Assembly (NCBI GenBank): GCA_902810695.1
Contig: CADDYV010000021.1
Location: 1-53,390 of the forward strand
Direction of reading: 5' to 3'
Source of the DNA: Actinomycetota bacterium
GTDB taxonomy: Bacteria; Actinomycetota; Rubrobacteria; Rubrobacterales; Rubrobacteraceae
Length of the DNA: 53,390 bases
The notes below the pieces were generated by a model. The model did no database searches. It saw only the letters and a program-made list of their open reading frames with translations, and was not told where the DNA came from. This document shows, in pieces, positions 40,236-48,186 of this stretch (its first letter is position 1; every line of letters begins with the position of its first letter). A program made the translations under genes and the position numbers.

Positions 40236-40476
40236 TCATCTCTCTATCCTGCATACCTCCGCCTTGAGCCTCATGGTGGTGTCCTTGCCCTTCGCTAGGG
40301 ACCGGAAATACAGGTAAGGAGCCTTCCTGGAGCAACCGGGCCGGTACTCTGCAAGCACGAAACAAGAAAGTCTGCTCGCCACTATCCAACGTATGCGTAC
40401 TTAGGAGAGCTCCGTAGCTCTCAGGAACAAAGAGAGATGACCGAGCTCTTACCTTACGACGCCGACTCTTTCTTGA
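40236..40476 (-). pseudogene. Possible frameshifted small gene, unrecognised
   Basis: On the minus strand, one frame gives RARSSLFVPESYGALLST and SGEQTFLFRA. After a shift near 40350 another gives AEYRPGCSRKAPYLYFRSLA and KGKDTTMRLKAEVCRIER up to a TGA at 40238-40236. Joined, these would make a small basic protein of about 80 residues. The evidence is only that both halves look more protein-like than the unshifted frames. Confidence 0.25.
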
Positions 40477-40542
40477 AACAAATCTAAAATATATTCCATT
40501 TGTACCATAGACTTTGTCGCAAATAGTGTGGCACAATTTCTC

Positions 40543-40651
40543 AGACTGCCCGTGGAAGCTGCAAGCGGGCCACCAAAAGCCCCGGCGGTGCCGGCAACAC
40601 CCCGGGGCCGACCCGTGCGAACGGAGGTGTCCATCCCTTCACGGGCAGTCT
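40543..40651. other. 109-nt closed stem-loop structure of unknown class
   Basis: AGACTGCCCGTG (40543-40554) and CACGGGCAGTCT (40640-40651) form a perfect 12-bp outer stem. Inside is a second hairpin: GCCCCGG-C-GGTG (40579-40590), loop CCGGCAA, CACC-CCGGGGC (40598-40608), that is 11 pairs with one bulge. The flanks are AT-rich. It could be a structured RNA or a miniature inverted-repeat element. I see no target-site duplication, no T-run after it and no match to a riboswitch class I know. Confidence 0.6.
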
Positions 40652-40823
40652 CAAATTACCATACAATGCATTTGGGTTTAAATCCCTGGTTCTACATACT
40701 CGCCTGTTAAGTTCCAAGCTTCTCTGGTCGAGAGGTTAAGCAGTAACGGCTACAGCAAGAGATGCTGTGCTCGTCAACATCCTTGCTATAAGCTCGCCAG
40801 TTGCGATAGTGGCTTGGGGGATT

Positions 40824-40960
40824 GGCTTCACCGAGGTCATGGTCGAGAGAGGCTTCGCTTACTTTTCCACTCTCTAGAAGAATATGGCTTTCTCGACTGT
40901 TTGCACCCAACTCCACTCTTCAGTGGGTGGTGGGCGCAGGTCATCTAATCAGAGTTTCAT
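40824..40960 (-). pseudogene. Second decayed cREC gene
   Basis: From ATG 40960 the minus strand reads MKL, TGA in place of the conserved Trp codon, then LDDLRPPPTEEWSWVQTVEKA. A frameshift follows near 40875, after which the family sequence continues as ILLESGKVSEASLDHDLGEA. Similarity ends near 40824, so the C-terminal half is missing. It is clearly the same family as 36610-36933 but not a recent duplicate, since many positions differ. Confidence 0.7.
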
Positions 40961-41307
40961 CTATCAACCCCCTCTTGCTCTTAGCCTTGCTCTAATAATT
41001 ATTCTGTACAGGCATCAAAAGGCACTCTCCAAAACACACCGCGTTATCGCGTGATGGCACGATTTACCTGTAAACAAGCCGTTTCTAATGCCTGGATAGA
41101 TCTCCCGCGTTCCGCGCAGTGCATCACGCTATCCTGGTATCGCGTGCCTTGTGCACTATAGATCCTTCGTGTTCGTTCCTGATCCGGGTGCGCTGAGTGC
41201 AGAGAGCCGCTGGATATCGGACAGGAGCGTTTAACCGATAGGCATGGCGGGAAGTAGAGCAACTAACTACCGTGATAGGAGGGGGATATTGAGAAGGAGG
41301 TCTTGCT
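40961..41307. other. Upstream region of the aldehyde dehydrogenase gene with inverted repeats
   Basis: No gene seen. It contains an imperfect 18-base palindrome ATCGCGTGATGGCACGAT (41046-41063), an inverted copy of its GCGTGATGCAC core (41119-41129) and a further related site (TATCGCGTG near 41139). Its 10-mer ATCGCGTGAT recurs inverted at 44066-44075 beyond the alcohol dehydrogenase gene. A regulator binding these sites is plausible. Confidence 0.4.
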
Positions 41308-42765
41308 GTGACAGAGGTACTCAAGAACTACATTGGAGGTAAACCCATTGACGTGGAGGTAGCGGAGCAGTCAGAGGTGCCTGACCCGGCCACTGGAGAA
41401 ATCCTGGGACTGGTGCCCATGTCGGGCGTCGAGGACGTGGATCGGGCGGTAAAGGCGGCTCACGAGGCCTTCGAAGAGTGGCGGGAGGAGCCGGTGACGA
41501 GGCGGGCGAGGCGGTTCTTCAAACTGCAGGTCTTGATGGAGGAGCACCTTGACGAACTTGCTGAGCTCGCCACCCGGGAGAACGGCAAACACGTCGAAGA
41601 GGCCGCGGCGGAAACCAGGCGTGGCATAGAGGTAATAGAGCTCGCTGCCTCCATGACGAGCGTGATGAAGGGGGAAACTCTCGACCAGGTCAGCCGCGGG
41701 GTGGATGTGGCTTTGCACCGCGAACCACTGGGGGTGGTCACCGCCATAACTCCGTTCAATTTCCCGGTCATGATCCCTCTGTGGTTCGCCCCTCTGGCCA
41801 TCGCCACCGGCAACACCTTCATCCTCAAGCCTTCACCGCGCACGCCCCTCTCGGCCAACCGGCTCGCCGAGCTTTTTTCGGAGGCTGGTTTCCCGGACGG
41901 GGTGTTCAACGTGGTCCATGGCGGCAGGGAGACGGTCGAGGCGCTCATAGACCATCCGCTAGTGAGGGCCGTCTCCAGCGTGGGTAATGCTGCCACGGCC
42001 CACAACATCTACAAGCGGACAGCCGAGAGGGGCAAGCGGGTGCAGGCGCTTGGCGGGGCGAAGAACCACATAGTGGTGATGCCCGACGCGGACCTTGACC
42101 TGGCAGCGAACGGCGTATTCTCCTCGGCCTTCTCCAACGGCGGGCAGCGATGCCTGGCCGGTAGCGTCGGAGTCGCCGTGGGGCAGATAGGCGATGGACT
42201 GATCGAGAAGCTAGCCAATATAGCGAGGAGGTCCCAGGTAGGTCCAGGGCTGGATCGGGAAATGGATTCCGACATTGGCCTCACGCCGGTGACTACAGCC
42301 CAGGCTAAGGAGAGGATAACCGGCTACATAGCGCGCGGCCAGGAGGAAGGCGCGAGGCTGGTCGTGGATGGTCGGGAGAACTACGAAGACGGCGAGGGCT
42401 TCTTTTTAGGGCCAACCATCTTCGATAATGTAACTCCCGAGATGGAGCTGGCTAAAGACGAGATCTTCGGTCCCGTGCTGGCTATCGAACGCATGGGAGA
42501 TCTCGACGACGCCATACGGACGATAAATGAAAGCCGCTACGGCAACGCGGCAGCCATCTTCACAACCGACGGAAGAGCCGCCCGCAAGTTCCGCCGGGAG
42601 GTCCAGTGCGGCATGATCGGGGTGAATATCAGCGTGCCGGCTCCGGTAGCCTACTTCCCGTTCACCGGCTGGAAGGACTCCTTCTTCGGAGACCTGCACG
42701 CTACAGGGCGCGACGGGGTGGAGTTCTACACCGAGCGCAAGGTGGTGATCGAGCGGTGGCAGTAA
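41308..42765 (+). CDS. mmsA: CoA-acylating methylmalonate-semialdehyde dehydrogenase
   Basis: A 485-residue aldehyde dehydrogenase of the MmsA/IolA group. The catalytic Cys282 lies in NGGQRCLAGS, the NAD-binding segment is ITPFNFPVMIPLWFAPLAIATGN region (about 147-169), and the family ending PFTGWKDSFFGDLHATGRDG is present. This group converts (methyl)malonate semialdehyde to propionyl- or acetyl-CoA in valine, inositol or beta-alanine breakdown, using NAD and CoA. GTG 41308 has AGGAGGT upstream. It overlaps the zinc alcohol dehydrogenase gene by 10 bases, so an alcohol-to-semialdehyde-to-acyl-CoA route is likely. Confidence 0.9.
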   Translation: MTEVLKNYIGGKPIDVEVAEQSEVPDPATGEILGLVPMSGVEDVDRAVKAAHEAFEEWREEPVTRRARRFFKLQVLMEEHLDELAELATRENGKHVEEAAAETRRGIEVIELAASMTSVMKGETLDQVSRGVDVALHREPLGVVTAITPFNFPVMIPLWFAPLAIATGNTFILKPSPRTPLSANRLAELFSEAGFPDGVFNVVHGGRETVEALIDHPLVRAVSSVGNAATAHNIYKRTAERGKRVQALGGAKNHIVVMPDADLDLAANGVFSSAFSNGGQRCLAGSVGVAVGQIGDGLIEKLANIARRSQVGPGLDREMDSDIGLTPVTTAQAKERITGYIARGQEEGARLVVDGRENYEDGEGFFLGPTIFDNVTPEMELAKDEIFGPVLAIERMGDLDDAIRTINESRYGNAAAIFTTDGRAARKFRREVQCGMIGVNISVPAPVAYFPFTGWKDSFFGDLHATGRDGVEFYTERKVVIERWQ

Positions 42766-43883
42766 ACGGCTCGATGCGGGCGGCTATCCTGGAGGAACCG
42801 CACGCCGACCTGAAGATAGAAGAGATCCCCATCCCCGAACCTAAGAGGGGCGAGGTCCTCGTCAGAGTAACGGCCTGCGGCGTCTGCCACACAGACCTTC
42901 ACGTCATAAAAGACGAGACACCATTCCCCACCCCGGCCGTCCTGGGACACGAGATCACGGGCACCATAGAAGCACTGGGCCCTGGCCTGGAGAGCCGTGC
43001 CCAGGAACTCTCGGAAGGCACCCGGGTAGCGGCGAGCTTCATCATGCCCTGCGGGGAGTGCCAGTACTGCGTAAAGGGCCGCGATGATGCCTGCGAACGC
43101 TTCATCGCGCTCAACCGCCTCAAGGGCACGCTCTACGACGGCGAGACTCGCCTCTTCAGGGAGGACGGGAGTCCTCTCGCCATGTATTCTATGGGAGGGC
43201 TCGCCGAGTACGCGGTCGTCCCGGCCACCGATGTATTCCCTCTACCCCGAGAACTACCACCGGAGGAGTCGGCCATCCTCGGGTGCGCCGTCTTCACAGC
43301 CTACGGCGCGGTGCGCCACGCAGCAGACCTGCGACCCGGAGAGACGGTGGCGGTGGTGGCGATGGGTGGCGTCGGTTCGAACATGGTCCGTCTCGCACAC
43401 TCCTTCGGCGCCTCGCAGGTCATCGCCGTAGACATCCACCAGGAGTCGCTGGAGAGAGCGGAGGACCTGGGTGCCACGGACACTGTCAATAGTGCCGAGG
43501 AGGATGCGGTGGAGAGGGTGATGGAGCTGACCGAAGGGAAGGGTGTGGACACTGCCTTCGAAGCCCTGGGCCTCCCCGAGACCTTCACCCAGGCCGCCGG
43601 GATGCTCAAAGAGACCGGAAGGATGGTCGCCGTGGGACTTACATCCGGTGGAATCACCGCCCCCGTGGAGATATTCTCGCTGGTGCGCAAGGGTTTGCGC
43701 ATCATCGGCTCTTACGGAGCCAGAACCCGCACCGATATGCCCCAGATCCTCGATCTGGCCGTTCGCGGATACGTCAGCCCGGAACAGATGGTCACACGGA
43801 GGTTTTCTCTGGAGGAGGCTGACGCGGCGTACAAGGCACTCGACCGCGGGGAGATAGTAGGTCGGGCTGTGGTGGTGCCGTAG
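42756..43883 (+). CDS. Zinc-dependent alcohol dehydrogenase (MDR family)
   Basis: About 375 residues from GTG 42756, which has AAGGTGG 8 bases upstream; ATG 42774 is the alternative. Catalytic zinc ligands are Cys44 (ACGVCHTD) and His65-Glu66 (LGHE); the structural zinc site is CGECQYCVKGRDDACE. The NAD-binding motif is AMGGVGSNMVRLAHSFGA, followed by the Asp (VIAVDIH) that prefers NAD over NADP. It oxidises an alcohol to an aldehyde; being co-translated with the semialdehyde dehydrogenase, its substrate may be a 3-hydroxyacid or short alcohol. A hairpin at 43921 ends the unit. Confidence 0.9.
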   Translation: MAVNGSMRAAILEEPHADLKIEEIPIPEPKRGEVLVRVTACGVCHTDLHVIKDETPFPTPAVLGHEITGTIEALGPGLESRAQELSEGTRVAASFIMPCGECQYCVKGRDDACERFIALNRLKGTLYDGETRLFREDGSPLAMYSMGGLAEYAVVPATDVFPLPRELPPEESAILGCAVFTAYGAVRHAADLRPGETVAVVAMGGVGSNMVRLAHSFGASQVIAVDIHQESLERAEDLGATDTVNSAEEDAVERVMELTEGKGVDTAFEALGLPETFTQAAGMLKETGRMVAVGLTSGGITAPVEIFSLVRKGLRIIGSYGARTRTDMPQILDLAVRGYVSPEQMVTRRFSLEEADAAYKALDRGEIVGRAVVVP

Positions 43884-44247
43884 GGAACGCGATGCTTCCC
43901 TGCTAGCAAGCACACGTTGGAGGACGAAGCTGAGTCTACTGGTGCTTCGTCCTTCACTTCCTTCCAGTGTGCTCCTCTCAGGGGTGCGCAATAGCGCGGC
44001 TTTATGCACCCTGCATGACCTTTCCCCGATAATCTCCTCTATTGCGAGGTATCGCATACATCAAGATCACGCGATGTTTTGCCGCTTAAATAGGTGCTTT
44101 CCGGTTATCGTGCGGTGGCGCGGACCTATACGTCTACATTATAGTCCTCCGGACAGTGCTAGCTTTCCTGAAGAGAATGGGTAGACGCTCCGCAGCTTAA
44201 CAACATCCTTATCTGACTCGCCCTAGAATATGGATCCAGGACATACT
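43884..44247. other. Intergenic region with terminator and shared operator-like word
   Basis: No gene seen. Apart from the terminator at 43921-43953 it contains ATCGCATACATC (44051-44062) and ATCACGCGAT (44066-44075), related to the palindrome in front of the aldehyde dehydrogenase gene. Confidence 0.4.
43921..43953 (+). terminator. Terminator of the mmsA-alcohol dehydrogenase unit
   Basis: AGGACGAAGC (43921-43930) and GCTTCGTCCT (43944-43953) form a perfect 10-bp stem with a 13-nt loop, 37 bases after the stop codon, followed by a pyrimidine-rich tail. Confidence 0.7.
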
Positions 44248-44544
44248 TCAGCACTTCTGTTCGGGTCTTCCCTCGTGGCTCATATCCGGAGCGCCTGTGA
44301 AGCCACCCCTCTCCCTGGTGGAAGGCTGCTCCGGCTCCTCAACCTGCGCCAGGGTCTGCGCCAGTTCCTCTTCCGATACCGGGTAAGATAACCCCAGCCT
44401 CTGGGCCAGCGTGCGATCGAGTTCCTCGCCAGATAGGTTATGCACCTCTTCTTCCATCCCGATCATGTCCGGTTCGCTGAGGTTGGCCTCAAGATCGTTA
44501 ACCATGAGAGCAACCAGTTTGCGCTCTTTAGTTTCGCGGTCCAC
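44248..44544 (-). CDS. Small acidic hypothetical protein, 98 residues
   Basis: I do not recognise this protein. GTG 44544-44542 has AGGGAGAT about 8 bases upstream. It is very acidic and helical, with a repeated pattern (SGEELDRTLAQRLGLSYPVS and SEEELAQTLAQVEEPEQPS), where LxxTLAQ occurs twice. The tail (STRERGGFTGAPDMSHEGR) is probably disordered. It follows the cupin gene on the same strand after 90 bases. Confidence 0.55.
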   Translation of the reverse strand: MDRETKERKLVALMVNDLEANLSEPDMIGMEEEVHNLSGEELDRTLAQRLGLSYPVSEEELAQTLAQVEEPEQPSTRERGGFTGAPDMSHEGRPEQKC

Positions 44545-44634
44545 TACTGGTATCTCCCTATCGGTTTGAGGCTTTCTTAATTACTGCGGGCCCTGGTTAA
44601 TCTTCCACACCACAAGCCTGGGTCAGGAAAGCTC

Positions 44635-45027
44635 TCACTCCTCATCCCGATTCCCAACTTCTGCAGGCGGACTGGTCGCCTCCACGGCGGTGAAGGTCTC
44701 CAGGATCTTGTAGGTGTGAGAAGCTCTTTTGGGAACCACCCAGGAATCTCCGGGCTCCAGCAGAACCTTCTGGCCCTCCAGATGCAACTCGGCGCGTCCT
44801 TCGATGACGTAGCCCACCGTTTCGTAGTCGCGCTTTGTCTCGGGCTTGGGCTCTGCGGGCTCTTCTTTATCCCACATGCGCATCGAAACCGATTTGCCAT
44901 CCGCGAGATATTTTTGACCCATACCTCCCTGGGGTGAATGCGCGGAACTGACCTTCTTTATGGTTTTGTCTTCGGGCACAGGGTTCCCCCAACCTTCGCT
45001 AACTCTTGCGATAAGAACAGTACCCAC
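44635..45027 (-). CDS. Cupin domain protein
   Basis: A 130-residue single-domain cupin. The beta-barrel motifs are YETVGYVIEGRAELHLEGQKVLLEPGDSWVVPKRASHTYKI (about 66-106); only one likely metal ligand (His103) is visible in place of the usual set, so metal binding is uncertain. The N-terminal part (KVSSAHSPQGGMGQKYLADG, about 25-44) is of a kind seen with stress-related cupins. GTG 45027 is the assigned start without a clear ribosome binding site; the first 15 residues may be extra. Function unknown. Confidence 0.72.
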   Translation of the reverse strand: MGTVLIARVSEGWGNPVPEDKTIKKVSSAHSPQGGMGQKYLADGKSVSMRMWDKEEPAEPKPETKRDYETVGYVIEGRAELHLEGQKVLLEPGDSWVVPKRASHTYKILETFTAVEATSPPAEVGNRDEE

Positions 45028-45214
45028 TGATCGGTAAAGGCAATCGCCAGCCGTGTCACAGGGGAGGCGGGAGCTGTCTAATAACGCCCAATATTCCCGC
45101 TGAGCCTCGGAGGTTCACCAGCCGTAATGCAGATCTCCATCTGAAAGCTTTGGCGCATCAATGCTTATATACTCAATTGCTAGTATCACAGAGGGGCTGA
45201 AGGGTGGTAGCCGG

Positions 45215-46240
45215 ATGAGGATGCGAGATCAGAGCATTACTGATGATCTTCTCAAAGGGATTCCGAAGGCGGAATTGCACATCCACATCGAGGGCTCCCT
45301 GGAGCCGGAGCTTATGTTCGAGATCGCCGGGCGCAACGGCGTACCCCTCCGGTACGCCTCCGTGGAGGAGGTACGCAGCGCCTATCACTTCACCGACCTT
45401 CAGTCTTTCCTGGACCTCTACTATGAAGGCATGAAGGTGCTCCTCAACGAGCAGGACTTCTACGACTTGACCTGGGCGTACCTGCAAAAGACTTCCTCTC
45501 AAGGTGTCCGTCACGCCGAAATCTTTTTTGACCCGCAGGCTCACACCGGCCGGGGTGTGGCCTTCGAGACGGTGATCGGTGGCATACGCCAGGCCCTGCT
45601 CGATGGTGAGCGACTACTTGGAGTGTCCTCGGCGCTTATCATGTGCTTCCTGAGACACCTGAGCGCGGAGTCGGCGATGGAAACCCTGTCTCAGGCGCTA
45701 CCGTACAGGGAGTGGATCGCAGGTGTAGGACTCGATTCCTCCGAGGTAGGACACCCGCCCGAGGGTTTCAAGGCTGTCTTCGATGAGGCTGAGAAGTATG
45801 GATTCCGGCGGGTTGCTCACGCTGGGGAGGAAGGACCTCCAGAGTATATATGGCAGGCGCTTGACATTCTCCAGGTGGCTCGTATCGACCACGGAGTACG
45901 CTGCATGGAGGACCAGAAGCTGCTCAAGCGGCTGAGAGAGGAGCAGGTTCCGCTTACCGTCTGTCCCCTCTCCAATGTCAGGCTGCGCGTCTTCGACTCT
46001 ATCCAGGAGCACCCCCTCAAAAGGATGCTGCAAGAGGGATTGTGCGTAACAATCAACTCCGATGACCCGGCGTACTTCGGCGGCTACGTGGCTGACAATT
46101 ACTGTACCGTACGTGACTGGCTCCGTTTCACTCGTGAAGATTTCCAGAAAGTGGCAGGAAATTCTTTCAGGGCCTCCTTCCTTGGTGAGAGAAGAAAACG
46201 GCAACTGCTGTCCGAACTGGAAACTTACTTCGCTTCGTAG
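45215..46240 (+). CDS. Adenine deaminase (adenosine deaminase superfamily)
   Basis: About 341 residues from ATG 45215, with GAAGGGTGG upstream; an upstream ATG at 45161 lies before this site. Zinc ligands His22 and His24 are in [14 protein letters not shown], the catalytic segment is [15 protein letters not shown], and [12 protein letters not shown] carries the Asp pair. The segments [16 protein letters not shown] and [27 protein letters not shown] are typical of the adenine deaminase branch (Aah1-like), which converts adenine to hypoxanthine and ammonia, rather than true adenosine deaminase. It is a single gene in purine salvage. Confidence 0.88.
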   Translation: MRMRDQSITDDLLKGIPKAELHIHIEGSLEPELMFEIAGRNGVPLRYASVEEVRSAYHFTDLQSFLDLYYEGMKVLLNEQDFYDLTWAYLQKTSSQGVRHAEIFFDPQAHTGRGVAFETVIGGIRQALLDGERLLGVSSALIMCFLRHLSAESAMETLSQALPYREWIAGVGLDSSEVGHPPEGFKAVFDEAEKYGFRRVAHAGEEGPPEYIWQALDILQVARIDHGVRCMEDQKLLKRLREEQVPLTVCPLSNVRLRVFDSIQEHPLKRMLQEGLCVTINSDDPAYFGGYVADNYCTVRDWLRFTREDFQKVAGNSFRASFLGERRKRQLLSELETYFAS

Positions 46241-46429
46241 CTATCATCGGCCACTCCCTCGCCAAAAGGTGTAGAGTCTCAGCTTTGGGATAGAGCGGCT
46301 GGTCTTTGTAAAAATCATGATCCCCTCCCCAAGGCTCACCATTTCCGGTTTGATGCTAGAGGCGATGGTAAGCTTCAGCAGCGAGGCTAAAATGGTTAGC
46401 CTCTCGGAGCGGGTGGAGATCATCGCCGT

Positions 46430-46579
46430 ATGAGGTTTCGCAGGTTTGCCGTACTTCTGGAGCGGTCCGTGCTGGGTGCGGCCATGAGCGCCGGGCTTTT
46501 TGTCGCTGAGCGATGGTTGAGCCGTCGAGCGAGTGATCGCCGCGGTACTGAGCGCGCACGGGATCGGGGAACGAGCTAG
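46430..46579 (+). CDS. Possible 49-residue basic membrane-associated peptide
   Basis: ATG 46430 opens 49 codons (MRFRRFAVLLERSVLGAAMS..., ending DRGTS) with one short hydrophobic segment (about 14-27) flanked by many Arg. The ATG overlaps the TGA of another short frame (GTATGA), and GGGTGGAG lies 13 bases upstream. It ends inside the stop codon of the convergent ABC1-kinase remnant. It may be a fragment of a gene destroyed by the same rearrangement. Confidence 0.3.
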   Translation: MRFRRFAVLLERSVLGAAMSAGLFVAERWLSRRASDRRGTERARDRGTS

Positions 46580-47613
46580 CGCCGCTGGCGCAAACTGTCG
46601 AAGATGAGCCCGGCGGCCAGGGTACTGCCCACGCCTCCCATCAGCACGGGCATCCAGCGCGGCGTCCGGGTGGAATTCGCAGTCATGACCGTTGCGACGA
46701 GCGACCCGCCGAGGCCCAGGGCGAGCGACAGGCGGCGGCTGGCCTGGGTTATCGTTTCCTCCAGCGATTCTGTGCCCCGGAAATCCACCTGCAAACTGCT
46801 GCCCGGCCGGGCGCCCACCGTGCCTTCGACCGCTTCGAGCAGCCGGACCAGACGGATTCTCGCCTTCTGCGTCTCGTAGAAGACTTTCTTCGGATCGAGC
46901 CCTCCCGCTAACTGGCGCACGGTGTTCCTCAGCACGAACGACTCGGCAACAGCGAAGAGGTCCAGGTCAGGGTCGAGTTCGGCCGCAGCCATCTGCATCT
47001 GGCCGAAAGCCTTGCCCATCAGCGCGAGCGAGGCCGGGACGCGGACGTTGCGCCGGACCGATATCTCGGTTACCTCCTGGAGTATCGGCCCGAGCCGGAG
47101 TTCTTTCAAAGAGAGGTCCCGGTAGCAAGCGATAAGCTGCTCCATGTTCTCCCGGAACGCAGCGACGTCTACCGACTCACCCCGACCTTCGCCGCCGGAG
47201 AGCATGAGCACAACCTCTGAGAGAAACGCCGCGTCTCTCTGCGAGAAGGCCAGCAGGCTCAGGAGCACCAGCTCGCGCAGTTCGGCCTCAACCTCACCGG
47301 CCATCCCGAGGTCGAGGAAGTAGATCTTCTCGTTCCACCACTTCATGTTTCCGGGGTGCGGGTCGGCGTGGAAAAATCCCTCCACCATAACCCGGCCTAT
47401 CCGCCACGCTCTGCCAAGAAGCCTTCCTTCCACGTATACGGAAGTATCCTCCGGAGCACTTCGCGAGCCTCTTGAGACACCAACCTCTCCGTCAAGCGAA
47501 GCCGTATTGACGATAACAACCGTGCAGCGCGCGTTGTGCGAGATGCGGTTGGGAACGTTGCCGAGCAGGAACTGCTTGCGTCCGCTCATCCCCACGTTGC
47601 CGACCACGACCAA
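46576..47613 (-). pseudogene. Universal stress protein-ABC1 kinase fusion, truncated and internally deleted
   Basis: An open frame of 345 residues made of pieces. Residues 1-30 are the C-terminal end of a UspA domain (VVVGNVGMSGRKQFLLGNVP, then NRISHNARCTVVIV) without its first 100 or so residues. A linker (EDTSVYVEGRLLGRAWRIGR) follows. Then the frame jumps directly to the second half of an ABC1/UbiB kinase: VEGFFHADPHPGN with the catalytic Asp and DLGMAGEVE with the metal-binding Asp, and a C-terminal membrane segment. The N-lobe with the ATP-binding residues is absent. The remains start at TTG 47613 exactly where the opposite-strand cyclase fragment begins. Unlikely to be an active kinase. 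Confidence 0.75.
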
Positions 47614-47615
47614 CG

Positions 47616-48050
47616 ATCGGCGATGCGATCATGGCGGTATTCAACCGCCCGGTTCTGGCGCTGCAAGCCGTCCTCGACGCTCAGCGGCGATTAGCTTTCC
47701 CATCCGATGGCTCGCCGCCCTTCTACCTCAAAGCCGGGATGCACCACGGGCCCTGCATCGCGGTCACGATGAACGAGCGGTTGGACTACTTCGGGTCGGT
47801 GGTCAACATGGCGGCCCGGCTCGCACGCCTCTCGTCGGGAACAGACGTCATAGTCTCCGACGAAGTTCGCTACGACCCGGAAGTAGCAGGGCTCCTGTCG
47901 GCCTCGGGTGGCAAGCTGAGCTCGAAAGACTTCGAGGCCCACTTGAAGGGCTTCGACGAGGAACGGTTCCACCTGTGGTGCCTGGCAGACATCTCCCAAC
48001 CGAGGCGAGAGAACCAGGCGACTCCTCTAGAGAGGGGAACGCAATCCTGA
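47616..48050 (+). pseudogene. Class III nucleotidyl cyclase, 5'-truncated
   Basis: Starts abruptly with IGDAIMAVFNRPVLALQAVL, the middle of a guanylate/adenylate cyclase catalytic domain, and continues with LKAGMHHGPCIAVTMNERLD and YFGSVVNMAARLARLSSGTD, the family core. The region with the first metal-binding Asp and everything before it is gone. An internal ATG (47631) could start a short product but it could not be an active cyclase. The break coincides within two bases with the break of the opposite-strand USP-ABC1 remnant, so both were cut by one rearrangement. Confidence 0.75.
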
Positions 48051-48186
48051 GTACGAGCCGTAGCGCCCTCTCGTAATCTGCTCTGAAAAGCCATCGCATA
48101 GTCTCACGATCCCAAACCCTACGAAACCCATTTATCTCTGACTTTCGCTCCAGAGAACCCCTGGAGATCAGGCGTTGCCAGAAGGC

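Noticed and set aside
40543-40651. Reading the 109-nt stem-loop as a SAM riboswitch or retron RNA
   Set aside because: Only GCCGGCAA resembles the S-box core and the other conserved parts are missing; no reverse transcriptase gene is near for a retron.
33702-41307. CRISPR array or toxin-antitoxin pair in the element
   Set aside because: I found no regularly spaced repeats and no pair of adjacent small intact genes with such features.
33702-41307. Second attachment site (copy of the tRNA-Ala 3' end) to the right of the integrase
   Set aside because: By eye no copy of the T-arm and acceptor end longer than about 8 bases was found, so the right boundary of the element stays undefined.
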